DNA of 55,352 nucleotides from Verrucomicrobiota bacterium (GTDB lineage: Bacteria; Verrucomicrobiota; Verrucomicrobiia; Limisphaerales; VHCN01), in contig VHCN01000001.1 of the NCBI GenBank assembly GCA_016871675.1, positions 130,268-185,619 of the forward strand. Direction: 5' to 3'. The notes under the pieces are model-generated. The model saw nothing but the letters and a program-made list of their open reading frames with translations, was not told where the DNA came from and did not search any database. The position numbers and the translations under genes were made by a program. Shown piece after piece: positions 9,191-17,279 of this stretch. Every line of letters begins with the position of its first letter. The first letter of the stretch is position 1.

Positions 9191-9829
9191 TCAATTCGGC
9201 ACGGGCGCGGGCGTCGGGTGGTGGCGCTTCGCTTTTTCCGCCACGTCGTCGTGCGGGGTGGGCTCGTATTCGTAGTCGTCGGGTTCGACGTAGTCCTTGC
9301 GCATCGGGTGGTCCTTGAACTCGTCCCACATCAGGATGCGCCGCAGGTCGGGATGGCCCTCGAACACGATGCCGTAGAGGTCGAAAATCTCGCGCTCCTG
9401 AAAGTCGCACGCGCGCCACAGCGGCGCGAGCGACGGCAGGCGCACATCGGCGCGATTCGCGGTGCGGACGCGCAGGATGAGTGGCCCGTGCTTGAGCGAC
9501 ATCGAGTAAAGGTGATACACGGACTCAAGGTAGCCGGGGATGGTCTTGTCGGTCGTCTCCTCGACCTCCTTCTCGACGCCATCCACGAGCTTCTTCACCT
9601 TGGTCTTGGTCTTCTCGACGCGGTCGAGCCAGTCCACGCCGGTGACGTTGGAGCAGTAATCGAGGCGCAACCGCTGGTCGTCGCGGAGGAACTGCGCGAC
9701 GGCAAAGGCGTGTGCCGTGTCCACGAGCAACGAATGCTGCGCGCACGGGCTGTCGTTCCTCACGATGGACACCTGCGCGCCGGGCACGGCGGCTTCGATG
9801 CAGGTCTTGATTTGTTCGAGCGTCTCCAT
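9191..9829 (-). CDS. nuoC: NADH-quinone oxidoreductase subunit C
   Basis: A 212-residue peripheral-arm subunit of complex I. The conserved C-terminal block is clear: WRACDFQEREIFDLYGIVFEGHPDLRRILMWDEFKDHPMRKDY. The start is the ATG at 9827-9829, which overlaps the nuoB stop by one base (TGATG), a typical coupled junction. A 17-residue charged insertion around KTKTKVKKLVDGVEKEVEE is unusual for NuoC. The reading frame extends upstream to 10126 but that part overlaps nuoB in another frame and is not real. In this genome the next gene is a cytochrome rather than nuoD. Confidence 0.93.
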   Translation of the reverse strand: METLEQIKTCIEAAVPGAQVSIVRNDSPCAQHSLLVDTAHAFAVAQFLRDDQRLRLDYCSNVTGVDWLDRVEKTKTKVKKLVDGVEKEVEETTDKTIPGYLESVYHLYSMSLKHGPLILRVRTANRADVRLPSLAPLWRACDFQEREIFDLYGIVFEGHPDLRRILMWDEFKDHPMRKDYVEPDDYEYEPTPHDDVAEKAKRHHPTPAPVPN

Positions 9830-10440
9830 CAGCCGCGCGCCAACACCGCCGGTTTCCACACGCTGGAATTCATCGACGGCACGAGGTCGTGTTCGCCGAA
9901 CTGCGGCACGGGAAATTCGCTGGGCGCGGCGGCGTCGGTGTGCCGGGCGCGGCCTTCGCCGGTGAGTTTCTGGACGTCGATCTTCCGCTGCAAGGTCATG
10001 AACGCGTGGATGAGCGCCTCGGGGCGCGGGGGGCAGCCGGGGATGTGGACGTCCACCGGGATGTAGCGGTCCACGCCCTTGAGGACGTTGTAGCCCTGCT
10101 TGAACGGCCCGCCTGAGATGGCGCACGCGCCCATGGCGATGACGTATTTGGGCTCGGGCATCTGGTTGTAGAGGCGCACGACCTGCGGGGCCATCTTCTT
10201 GGTGACGGTGCCGGCGACAATCATGAGGTCGGCCTGCCGCGGCGAGGGGCGGAACACCTCCGCGCCGAAGCGCGCAAGGTCATAGCGCGCCATGCTCGCG
10301 GCCATCATCTCAATGGCGCAGCACGCGAGCCCGAAGCCGAGCGGCCACACGGAGTTGCTGCGGCTCCAGTTGTGGAGCTCCTGCAGCGTCACGGTGAAGA
10401 CGCCCTGCTTCTGCAATTCACTTCGGAGCCCGGAGTCCAT
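9829..10440 (-). CDS. nuoB: NADH-quinone oxidoreductase subunit B
   Basis: A 203-residue protein holding the N2 [4Fe-4S] cluster of complex I. The cluster ligands are visible in [18 protein letters not shown] and IPGCPPRPE. The stretch [23 protein letters not shown] is also characteristic. A C-terminal tail of about 35 residues after the conserved core is less conserved-looking. It is 33 bp downstream of nuoA and overlaps nuoC by one base. Confidence 0.95.
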   Translation of the reverse strand: MDSGLRSELQKQGVFTVTLQELHNWSRSNSVWPLGFGLACCAIEMMAASMARYDLARFGAEVFRPSPRQADLMIVAGTVTKKMAPQVVRLYNQMPEPKYVIAMGACAISGGPFKQGYNVLKGVDRYIPVDVHIPGCPPRPEALIHAFMTLQRKIDVQKLTGEGRARHTDAAAPSEFPVPQFGEHDLVPSMNSSVWKPAVLARG

Positions 10441-10473
10441 CTTGTTTCAAGGCCTGCTCCTGATCTCCATCTC

Positions 10474-10860
10474 TCACTTCCACGTCAGCACGCCCTTCGC
10501 CCAGGCCCACACGAGCCCTTCGGCGAGCAGCAGCACGAACAGCATCATCGCCGCGAACGCGCCCACGCCGAGGTCGAGGAACGCCACCGCGAACGGCAGC
10601 AGGAACACCACCTCGACGTCGAACACGAGGAACACAATCGCGTAGAGGTAAAACTCCGAGCGGAACCGGATCCACGGGTCGCCCTTCGAGGCGAGGCCGC
10701 ACTCGTAAGTGTCGTTCTTGTCGGGGCCGGGCTTCTGCGGCGAAAACGTCAGCGCCCAAAGCCGGGCAAGCGCGAGCGGCAGCAGCGGGAAGACGATCGC
10801 CACGACGAGAAAGACCGCGATGAACAGATACGGGCTCTGCAAGGTGGTGGCGGTGTTCAT
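10474..10860 (-). CDS. nuoA: NADH-quinone oxidoreductase subunit A
   Basis: A 128-residue membrane protein with three hydrophobic helices. The hallmark loop KNDTYECGLASKGDPWIRFRSEFYLYAIVFLVFDVEVVFLLPFA contains the conserved Cys of the quinone-site loop and the DVE motif. It is the first gene of the local nuo order and is preceded by a 67-bp gap from the small gene at 10928-11200 on the same strand. Confidence 0.95.
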   Translation of the reverse strand: MNTATTLQSPYLFIAVFLVVAIVFPLLPLALARLWALTFSPQKPGPDKNDTYECGLASKGDPWIRFRSEFYLYAIVFLVFDVEVVFLLPFAVAFLDLGVGAFAAMMLFVLLLAEGLVWAWAKGVLTWK

Positions 10861-10927
10861 CAGCGGCCGCGACGCTAACGACCGTGCGGCGCGCCGTCAA
10901 GGAAGGCGGCCTTGAATTGGGGCGAAC

Positions 10928-11200
10928 TCACTCCGGCTGGTGCCGGCGCAATCCGACGGACTGTGCGATGTCGTCGAACTCCTCGCGGCTCACTTCGCAA
11001 AGCTGCTTGCCGCGGCCGCGGAGCTTCTCGTTGATCTTGATGGCCTTTTCGGTCATGACTTCGTGCGTTTCCTTCGAGCCGCCGATCAAGGCGAAGTTCT
11101 CGCCCGTCGTGATGCGCTTGTGGCCGTCGGAGTCGAGCCCCACCCCGAGCATGAGAGCCTTGGGCGGTTGCGGTCGTTTCTTCTTGGGCGCGCCTGCCAT
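10928..11200 (-). CDS. small conserved-looking protein of unknown function
   Basis: A 90-residue basic protein starting MAGAPKKKRPQPPKALMLGVGLDSDGHKRITTGENFALIGGS and ending with a charged helical part. The composition is coding-like, the start is a clear ATG, and it sits directly upstream of nuoA on the same strand. There is no signal peptide or membrane segment. I do not recognise a family. It faces away from the permease gene at 11303. Confidence 0.6.
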   Translation of the reverse strand: MAGAPKKKRPQPPKALMLGVGLDSDGHKRITTGENFALIGGSKETHEVMTEKAIKINEKLRGRGKQLCEVSREEFDDIAQSVGLRRHQPE

Positions 11201-11302
11201 GGGGGAAGCCTAGAGCGGGCGGACTGAACTGCAAGGCGCAACCGCCGGGGTCCTGCGGCGGTTCGCTTGCGTTGGTGTCCCGGCTGCGACTACGCTCGCG
11301 CG

Positions 11303-12415
11303 ATGCGACTGCTCGACCGCTATCTGCTGCGCGAGTTGCTCGTTCCCCTCGGCCAGTGCCTGCTTGGGTTCTACATCTTCTGGGTCGCCTTCATGCTGTT
11401 CACGGAGATGGGGCAATTCCAGTCGCGCAAGACCGGGGCGGCAGACGTCGCGGCCTATTATGTGTTCAAGACGCCGGAGATGCTGCTCACGGTCGTGCCC
11501 GTCGCGCTCTTGCTCGCCGTGCTGCTGGCGCTGACGAACCACGCGCGTCACCACGAACTCGTGGCGATGCGCGCCGCGGGCATCGGCATCTGGCGGCTTG
11601 CCGCGCCCTGCCTCGGCACGGGCGCGGTGTTGAGCGCGGGGTTGCTCGCGTTGAGTGAATGGGTGGCGCCGCGGGCCGATGAACTGGCCGCGGAAATTTT
11701 CACGCCCGGTCAGGCCGGGCCGGCCGAGTCGCAATGGCATCCCCATCTTCACTTCGTCAACGAGCGCGAGGGCCGCACGTGGCGGGCGCGCAACTACAAC
11801 AAGCTCTCGCACGAGATGCTTCATCCCGACGTCGAGTGGGCCCAGGCCGACGGCACGCGGCGCCAGCTTTTTGCCGAGCGCGCGTGGCGGACCAACGACG
11901 CGTGGGTCTTCGAGAACGTCCAGTTGTTCATCTGGACCACCGCGCAGCCGGACGTGCCGGCGCGCGCGCTCACAAACCGGCTCGTCGTGCGCGAGTTCGC
12001 CGAGTCGCCGCGCCTGATCCTGAGCGAGATCAAGATCGGCGCGATGGACAGTTATCGCATCTCGAAGAAGATCCGCTTCACGCTCGCGGAAATCGCGGAC
12101 TACCAGCGGCTGCACCCGGAGCTTCGCGAGCCGAAACGGTCCGAACTGGCCACGCAATTCCACGCCCGGCTCGCCGCGCCGTGGACGTGCCTGGTCGTGG
12201 TGCTCGTCGCCCTGCCGTTTGGCGCGATGACCGGCCGGCGGAATGTGTTCGTCGGCGTGGCGGCGAGTGTGTTCATCGTGTTCGCGTTTTACATCCTCTC
12301 GCGGCTCGGGATGGCTGCGGGCACCGCGGGCCATGTGCCGCCCGTGCTTGCCGCGTGGGGTCCGCTTGTGCTCTTCGGCACGGTCGGCGCGTGGATGACG
12401 GCGCGCGTTCGTTGA
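11303..12415 (+). CDS. LptF/LptG-family permease
   Basis: A 371-residue inner-membrane protein starting MRLLDRYLLRELLVPLGQC, the usual opening of YjgP/YjgQ (LptF/LptG) proteins that form the transmembrane part of the lipopolysaccharide export ABC transporter. Three N-terminal hydrophobic segments, a periplasmic domain of about 150 residues and three C-terminal segments fit the family. The start is the ATG at 11303; the frame extends 36 bp further upstream without conservation. Only one such gene is in the window, so F or G cannot be assigned. Confidence 0.85.
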   Translation: MRLLDRYLLRELLVPLGQCLLGFYIFWVAFMLFTEMGQFQSRKTGAADVAAYYVFKTPEMLLTVVPVALLLAVLLALTNHARHHELVAMRAAGIGIWRLAAPCLGTGAVLSAGLLALSEWVAPRADELAAEIFTPGQAGPAESQWHPHLHFVNEREGRTWRARNYNKLSHEMLHPDVEWAQADGTRRQLFAERAWRTNDAWVFENVQLFIWTTAQPDVPARALTNRLVVREFAESPRLILSEIKIGAMDSYRISKKIRFTLAEIADYQRLHPELREPKRSELATQFHARLAAPWTCLVVVLVALPFGAMTGRRNVFVGVAASVFIVFAFYILSRLGMAAGTAGHVPPVLAAWGPLVLFGTVGAWMTARVR

Positions 12416-12471
12416 GATTCAAATGCCTGGCAGCAGGTCGCGCGGACGGGTCGTTGCCCGATTGCGGGCCA

Positions 12472-12508
12472 CTTTGAACCTTGAACTTTGAACCTTGAAC
12501 TTTGAACG
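12472..12508. repeat. TTGAACYTTGAACY short tandem repeat
   Basis: A run of about five 7-8 bp units of the type TTGAACC/TTTGAAC just before the start of the histidine kinase gene. A related stretch is at 40811-40837. It is much lower in GC than the surroundings and is non-coding. Confidence 0.7.
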
Positions 12509-12517
12509 TCGGCTTTG

Positions 12518-14245
12518 ATGAACGACGAGTTGTCCGCGTTGAGATTGCAGGTGGAGCGGCTCTCGCTGCTTCACCAAGTCAGCAACGTCATCCACTCGAC
12601 GCTCGACTCGCGCGAGGCGCTCGGGCTGTTGCTGCGCGAGGCGGTGAGCCTCACGCGCGCCACGAGCGGCTCGGTCGTGCTGCTCAATCCCACCACGGGG
12701 CTGATGGAAATCGAGGCGTCGCACGGACTGCCGGCAGACGCGGCGGGGCTGCGCTTTCGCATCGGCATGGGGCTCACCGGATGGGTCGCCCGCACGGGCC
12801 AGCCGGTGCGCGTCGGTGATGTCGGGCGCGACCCGCGGTATTTGCGGGTGGACTCGCGCGCGCGCTCGGAACTGGCGGTGCCGCTGCCCAGCGCGGGCGA
12901 TGCGCGGGGCGTGCTCAACCTCGAGTCGGACAGGCCCGACGCGTTCTCAGCCGGCGACCAGGCGTTGCTCGAGGAGCTCGCCACCCAGGCGGCGCGTGTC
13001 ATTCACAACACGTGGCTTTACGAGCAGCTCCGGCTCAAGGCGCGGCTCTTCGAAGGGCTGTTCAGCGTCGGCCAGGCGATCAACTCCACGCTCGACCTCG
13101 ACGAGGCGCTCGGCACGATCACGCGCGAGGCCGCCACGCTCATGGACGCGCGCGTGTGCTCGCTTCATCTGCTCGATGAGTCCCGGCAATGGCTCGACCT
13201 GCGCGCGAGCCACGGTGCGGGCCGCGCCTATTTGCGCAAACCCCGCCTGTCCGCCGAGGAAAGCCTGCCCGGCGTCGTGGTCCGCCGCAAGAAACCGCAG
13301 CAGATCGGGGACGTGCAGGTGTCGGCGCGTTACCAGCACGCGGACGCCGCGCGGCGCGAGGGCCTCGTCTCCCTGCTGAGCGTGCCGCTGCTGTTCAGCG
13401 GGCACGCGACGGGATCGCTGAGCGTTTACAAGGACCGGCCGCACACGTTTTCCAACGAGGAGGTGCGCATCCTTTCCGCGCTCGCGGACCTCTCGGCCAT
13501 CGCCATCGAGAAGGCACGGCTTTACGAGCGCATCGTGGACGTCGAGGAGCAGCTCCGGCAGAACGAGAAATTCTCCGCGCTCGGGCTGCTTGCCGCCGAG
13601 GTCGCTCACGAGATTCGGAATCCGCTCACGGTGATGAAGATGCTCTATCACTCGCTGGACCTGCGCTTCGAGGCGGCGGACCCGCGCGCCGAGGACGTCC
13701 GCATCATGGGCGCGAAGATGGAGCACCTGAACCGCATCGTGGAGCAGGTGCTGGACTTCGCGCGCAGCACCGAGCCGCAGCTTGCGCCCGTGGATGTAAA
13801 CCAGTTGCTCGACGACCTCGGCCTGCTCACGCGCCACAAACTCGCGCATCAAGGCATCGTGCTTGTTCGAAAGCTCGGCCCGGCGCTGCCGCCCGTCCCC
13901 GCGGACGCCACGCAACTTGAGCAGGCCTTCCTGAACCTCACGCTCAACGCGGTCGAGGCCATGCCCACGGGCGGCCGGCTCACGCTCACGACGCGACTGG
14001 CCCGCACACCGCGCTCGCACGATCCGCCCGCGCACGTCGAGATCGAGTTCAAGGACACGGGCGGAGGGATGAACGAGGAACAACGGAAGCGCGCGTTCAG
14101 CTCGTTGCTCAACACCACGAAAGCGCGCGGCACGGGACTCGGACTCGCCATCGTGCGCCGCGTCGTCGAGACGCATCGCGGCAAGGTGCACATCGCATCC
14201 CGCGCCGGGCGTGGCACGACGATCACGGTGTTGCTGCCGTTGTGA
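12518..14245 (+). CDS. soluble sensor histidine kinase with two GAF domains
   Basis: A 575-residue kinase with no membrane segment. Residues about 20-165 and 185-330 form two GAF-type sensory domains. The H-box FSALGLLAAEVAHEIRNPLTVMK follows, with the phospho-acceptor His at residue 364. The ATP-binding part has the N-box NLTLNAVEAMPTGG, the DTGGGM and GTGLGLAIVRR motifs. The layout is NtrB/AtoS-like. The start is ATG at 12518; a TTG one codon upstream is possible. The gene converges on the second histidine kinase at 14275-15855. No response regulator is adjacent. Confidence 0.88.
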   Translation: MNDELSALRLQVERLSLLHQVSNVIHSTLDSREALGLLLREAVSLTRATSGSVVLLNPTTGLMEIEASHGLPADAAGLRFRIGMGLTGWVARTGQPVRVGDVGRDPRYLRVDSRARSELAVPLPSAGDARGVLNLESDRPDAFSAGDQALLEELATQAARVIHNTWLYEQLRLKARLFEGLFSVGQAINSTLDLDEALGTITREAATLMDARVCSLHLLDESRQWLDLRASHGAGRAYLRKPRLSAEESLPGVVVRRKKPQQIGDVQVSARYQHADAARREGLVSLLSVPLLFSGHATGSLSVYKDRPHTFSNEEVRILSALADLSAIAIEKARLYERIVDVEEQLRQNEKFSALGLLAAEVAHEIRNPLTVMKMLYHSLDLRFEAADPRAEDVRIMGAKMEHLNRIVEQVLDFARSTEPQLAPVDVNQLLDDLGLLTRHKLAHQGIVLVRKLGPALPPVPADATQLEQAFLNLTLNAVEAMPTGGRLTLTTRLARTPRSHDPPAHVEIEFKDTGGGMNEEQRKRAFSSLLNTTKARGTGLGLAIVRRVVETHRGKVHIASRAGRGTTITVLLPL

Positions 14246-14274
14246 GAGGAGGACGACTGGATCGGCGGACGGCG

Positions 14275-15855
14275 CTACGCCTTGTTCAGCGCCTTCAGGT
14301 GGGTGATGCGGAAGCGTGCGCCGCGGGGTTCGTTGGCGAGGCATTCGATGCTCCAGCCGTGCGCGGACACGATCTGCTGCACGACGGCGAGGCCGAGGCC
14401 GGTGCCTTCCTTGTGCGAGGTGAAGTAGGGCTTGAAGATTTCGGCGCGGTTCTGCAGGGGGACGCCGGGGCCGTTGTCGACCACTTCGAGCCACGCGCCG
14501 CCGTTTTCACGGCCCACCAACACCTCGATTCGTCCGCCGGCGTCCGCAGCCTGAATGGCGTTGAGCAGGAGGTTGAAGAGCGCCTGACGCAGAAGTTGTT
14601 CGTCGGCCTCGATGACAATCGAGTCGTCGGGGACAGCGAGATCGATGCGTTTCTCGTCGGTGTCGATGGAGAGGGCGCGCGCGACCTCGGCGGCGACGTG
14701 ACCGACCGCGACCGGCGAGCGGCGGATGTCGCGCGGGCGCGAGTAGTTGATGAATTCGTTGAGCTGCGCGGTGACGCGGTCCGCCTCGTCCACGATGGCG
14801 CGCGAGCGGTCGCGGATGTCGGCGGGCGCGGCGGGTTCCTTGGAAATGAGCTGCGCCATGCCGCGGATGAGGTTGAGCGGGTTGCGCGTCTCGTGCGCGA
14901 GGCCGGCGGCGGCGAGGTTGAGTTCCTTGAGGTGTGCGTTCATCTCGCTGGCTTTCACGAGGCGGATTTGAAGCTCGGAGGATTTTACAAGGTTGCGCCA
15001 GCCGAAGGCCATGGCCGACGCGGCCACGGTGGCCAGCACGGCGACGAGCAAACGCAGCACAACGTCCCGACGGCCGGATTCGATCACGCTCGCGGTGGAC
15101 ATCACGATGAGGAAGCTGTGAACGCCCTGCTTGGTGATGAGCAACTGGAATTCGTCCGGGTTCATCCAGTTGGGCCGCACGAACGGGCCGCGGGGCGGGC
15201 GCGGGCCGCGCAAACCGGCGGCGGTGTTGGTGGAACCGGTGGCGTCATTCGTCCCGGCGGGGGGCGGTTGCGTGAACACCACGGGGTTTTCGGTCGCGCC
15301 GGTCGGGACTTCGGTCTGGTCCGCCGGCGGCGGGCGGTCACGGGGCGGGCGGCTGCCGGCTGGCGGGCGGTTGGTCTCGAACGTGAGGAAGATTTCCTCG
15401 CGTGGCATGATGATCGGCGGCGGCGGCGGGCGCGGGGGGGTGATGTCGGACTCGTTGGTGAGGTTGGCGCCGAGGTCCACGAGGTTCATCAGCGTGACCG
15501 TCTGTTCGGTCCAGACTTCGCCGGGACGGAACACGCTCGCGGGCTTGAATTCGATGCGCTCGCCGGCGGTGGCGACGACCTCGCCGGAGGCGCTGAGCAG
15601 TGCGATTGAGTTGACCTCGTTGGTGCGGATGAGCGCGGAGAGCGCGGACTCCATGCGCTCGCGAGAGACGATGCCGCCGAAGCGCCGCTGCGAGCGGACG
15701 ACGATGCCGAGGGTGGAAGTGATGTCGCGCCCGCGGTGGCGCAAGAGCTCGCGGGCGGCCTCGTTTACGCGCCGGTGCTCGGCGGCCTGCCACGCGAGCA
15801 CCACCGCCCATGCGACGGTCAGCGTGAGGTAAACGAGGAGGCTTCGCCGGCTCAC
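14275..15855 (-). CDS. membrane sensor histidine kinase at the end of the type II secretion operon
   Basis: A 526-residue kinase with an N-terminal membrane segment (about residues 5-22), a long extracytoplasmic region rich in Pro (PPRPPPPPIIM and following), a second membrane segment near 265-287, and a DHp domain LNLAAAGLAHETRNPLNLIRGMAQL with His at residue 321. ATPase motifs DNGPGVP and GTGLGLAVVQQI are intact. It starts 24 bp after the stop of the secretin gene and is therefore probably co-transcribed with the secretion genes. The domain set is NtrY/ZraS-like. Its partner regulator is not in the window. Confidence 0.87.
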   Translation of the reverse strand: MSRRSLLVYLTLTVAWAVVLAWQAAEHRRVNEAARELLRHRGRDITSTLGIVVRSQRRFGGIVSRERMESALSALIRTNEVNSIALLSASGEVVATAGERIEFKPASVFRPGEVWTEQTVTLMNLVDLGANLTNESDITPPRPPPPPIIMPREEIFLTFETNRPPAGSRPPRDRPPPADQTEVPTGATENPVVFTQPPPAGTNDATGSTNTAAGLRGPRPPRGPFVRPNWMNPDEFQLLITKQGVHSFLIVMSTASVIESGRRDVVLRLLVAVLATVAASAMAFGWRNLVKSSELQIRLVKASEMNAHLKELNLAAAGLAHETRNPLNLIRGMAQLISKEPAAPADIRDRSRAIVDEADRVTAQLNEFINYSRPRDIRRSPVAVGHVAAEVARALSIDTDEKRIDLAVPDDSIVIEADEQLLRQALFNLLLNAIQAADAGGRIEVLVGRENGGAWLEVVDNGPGVPLQNRAEIFKPYFTSHKEGTGLGLAVVQQIVSAHGWSIECLANEPRGARFRITHLKALNKA

Positions 15856-15879
15856 GGAGTCAGACGCCGGACGGCGCGT

Positions 15880-17235
15880 TTATTTGCGCGGCGGAAGCGA
15901 CGGCGAGACCGTCGCGGGTTTGCGCGCGGGTGGTTCGGGCGCGCCGGCAACGGGCGCGGCGGCGGCACCGGGTTGCGTGGCGGACTGGGGCTTCGCGCCG
16001 TTCGCGGGTGGCTTGGCGCCGTTCGCGGGTGGCTTCGCGCCGTTGGCCGGCGGCTTGGCGCTATTCGGGGGCGCGGTCGTGTCCACGTCGAACGCGCGGT
16101 TGAGTTCCTGTTCGCTGAAAGCCTTGCGCGGCATCTCAAGTTTGTTGGCCTCGCGCGCACTGGCCTCGATGAGGTCGCCCGGCTTGTGGATGACCTCGGG
16201 CGTGAGGAAAATGATGAGCTCGGTCTTCACGTCCTTTTTCTCGGTGCGCTTGAAAGCCGCGCCGAGGAGCGGGATGTCGCCGAGGAGCGGCACTTTCGTC
16301 TTGGTTTCGCGCTTGTCGGTCTTGATGAGCCCGCCAATGACGACGGTCTTGCCGCTCTCGGTCACGACGACGGTGTCCGCGGAAATCTTGTCGATGGCGT
16401 TGACGGTGAGGTTGGTGGAGATGGCGACGGTCTGCGCGCCGACCTTGGAGATTTCCGGCGCGACGATCATCTCGACGAGTCCCTCGGAGCTGATGAACGG
16501 GGTGACGCGCAGGATGATGCCGATGTCCTGATATTGCACGGTGTTGATCTGGCCGCCGTTCTGGTCGAAGCGCGTGTTGGTGATGAACGGATAGGACTGG
16601 CCCACGACGATGTTGGCCTGCTGGTTGTTGCGGGCGAGGATGGTCGGGCGCGAGAGCACCTCGGTCTTTGCAAGCTGGCTCAGCGCGTTGATGGTCAGTT
16701 CCACGTTTGCGCCGACGGGCAGGATCTTGTAGAAGAGGCCGCGGTCGGTCCCCGTGCCGCCGGGCACGCCGAGCAGGCTGAAGATTTCCCCGCCCTGTTT
16801 GTTGTTCACGTCGTGCTTGAGCTTGCCCTGCACGCCGAGGTTGAAGTCGTCGGTGTAGGTCACCTCGACGAACACGACGCGGATGAGCACCTGCGGCTTG
16901 GGCCGGTCGAGGTTTTGGATCACGGTCTTGAGGTGCTCGTTGGTTTCGTCGTCGGTGATGACAATGATCTGGCGCGTCTCGGGATCGATCGTGATGAGCG
17001 CCTCGCCGACGCGGGTGTTGCTCGGGTAGGTGCCGGTGTTCGCGCGCCCGCCGCCGCCCCCAAAGCCGCCGCCCCCAAGGCCGCCGCCGCCAAAGCCGCC
17101 AAAGCCGCCAAAGCCGCCAAAGCCGCCGCCGCCCGGGCGCTGCTGTGCCGGTGCGTTCATGGGGGTGAGTGCGATTGCCGAGAGGAGCGCGACTGCCATC
17201 GCGCAACGGTTGGTCCAGGACTGTTTTTTGTTCAT
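15880..17235 (-). CDS. gspD: type II secretion secretin, C-terminal (pore-forming) half of a split GspD
   Basis: A 451-residue protein with a signal peptide (ends near ALTPMNAPAQQ), then a Gly-Phe repeat GFGGFGGFGG at about residues 37-60. One N-type domain follows (ITIDPETRQIIVITDD to QNLDRP), then the full secretin domain QVLIRVVFVEVTYTDDFNLGVQ through GLIKTDKRETKTKVPLLGDIPLLGAAFKRTEKK. The GspD N0-N2 domains are missing from this protein and are found in the adjacent gene. The C-terminal tail has about 3.5 copies of AKPPANG. It would form the outer-membrane ring, together with the product of the upstream gene. Confidence 0.87.
   Translation of the reverse strand: MNKKQSWTNRCAMAVALLSAIALTPMNAPAQQRPGGGGFGGFGGFGGFGGGGLGGGGFGGGGGRANTGTYPSNTRVGEALITIDPETRQIIVITDDETNEHLKTVIQNLDRPKPQVLIRVVFVEVTYTDDFNLGVQGKLKHDVNNKQGGEIFSLLGVPGGTGTDRGLFYKILPVGANVELTINALSQLAKTEVLSRPTILARNNQQANIVVGQSYPFITNTRFDQNGGQINTVQYQDIGIILRVTPFISSEGLVEMIVAPEISKVGAQTVAISTNLTVNAIDKISADTVVVTESGKTVVIGGLIKTDKRETKTKVPLLGDIPLLGAAFKRTEKKDVKTELIIFLTPEVIHKPGDLIEASAREANKLEMPRKAFSEQELNRAFDVDTTAPPNSAKPPANGAKPPANGAKPPANGAKPQSATQPGAAAAPVAGAPEPPARKPATVSPSLPPRK
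16003..16065. repeat. tandem AKPPANG-coding repeat in the secretin tail
   Basis: About three 21-bp units (reading GCGCCGTTCGCGGGTGGCTT with small variation) encode consecutive AKPPANG heptapeptides near the C-terminus of the secretin-half protein. It is probably a flexible periplasmic or surface linker. Confidence 0.7.
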
Positions 17236-17279
17236 GGTGTGAATCTTTCGTGCCCGAGGGTTGGCGGAAGTGATACGGC

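Noticed and set aside
8954-10066. Plus-strand open frame of 370 codons opposite nuoB/nuoC
   Set aside because: nuoB and nuoC are certain on the minus strand, so this is a shadow.
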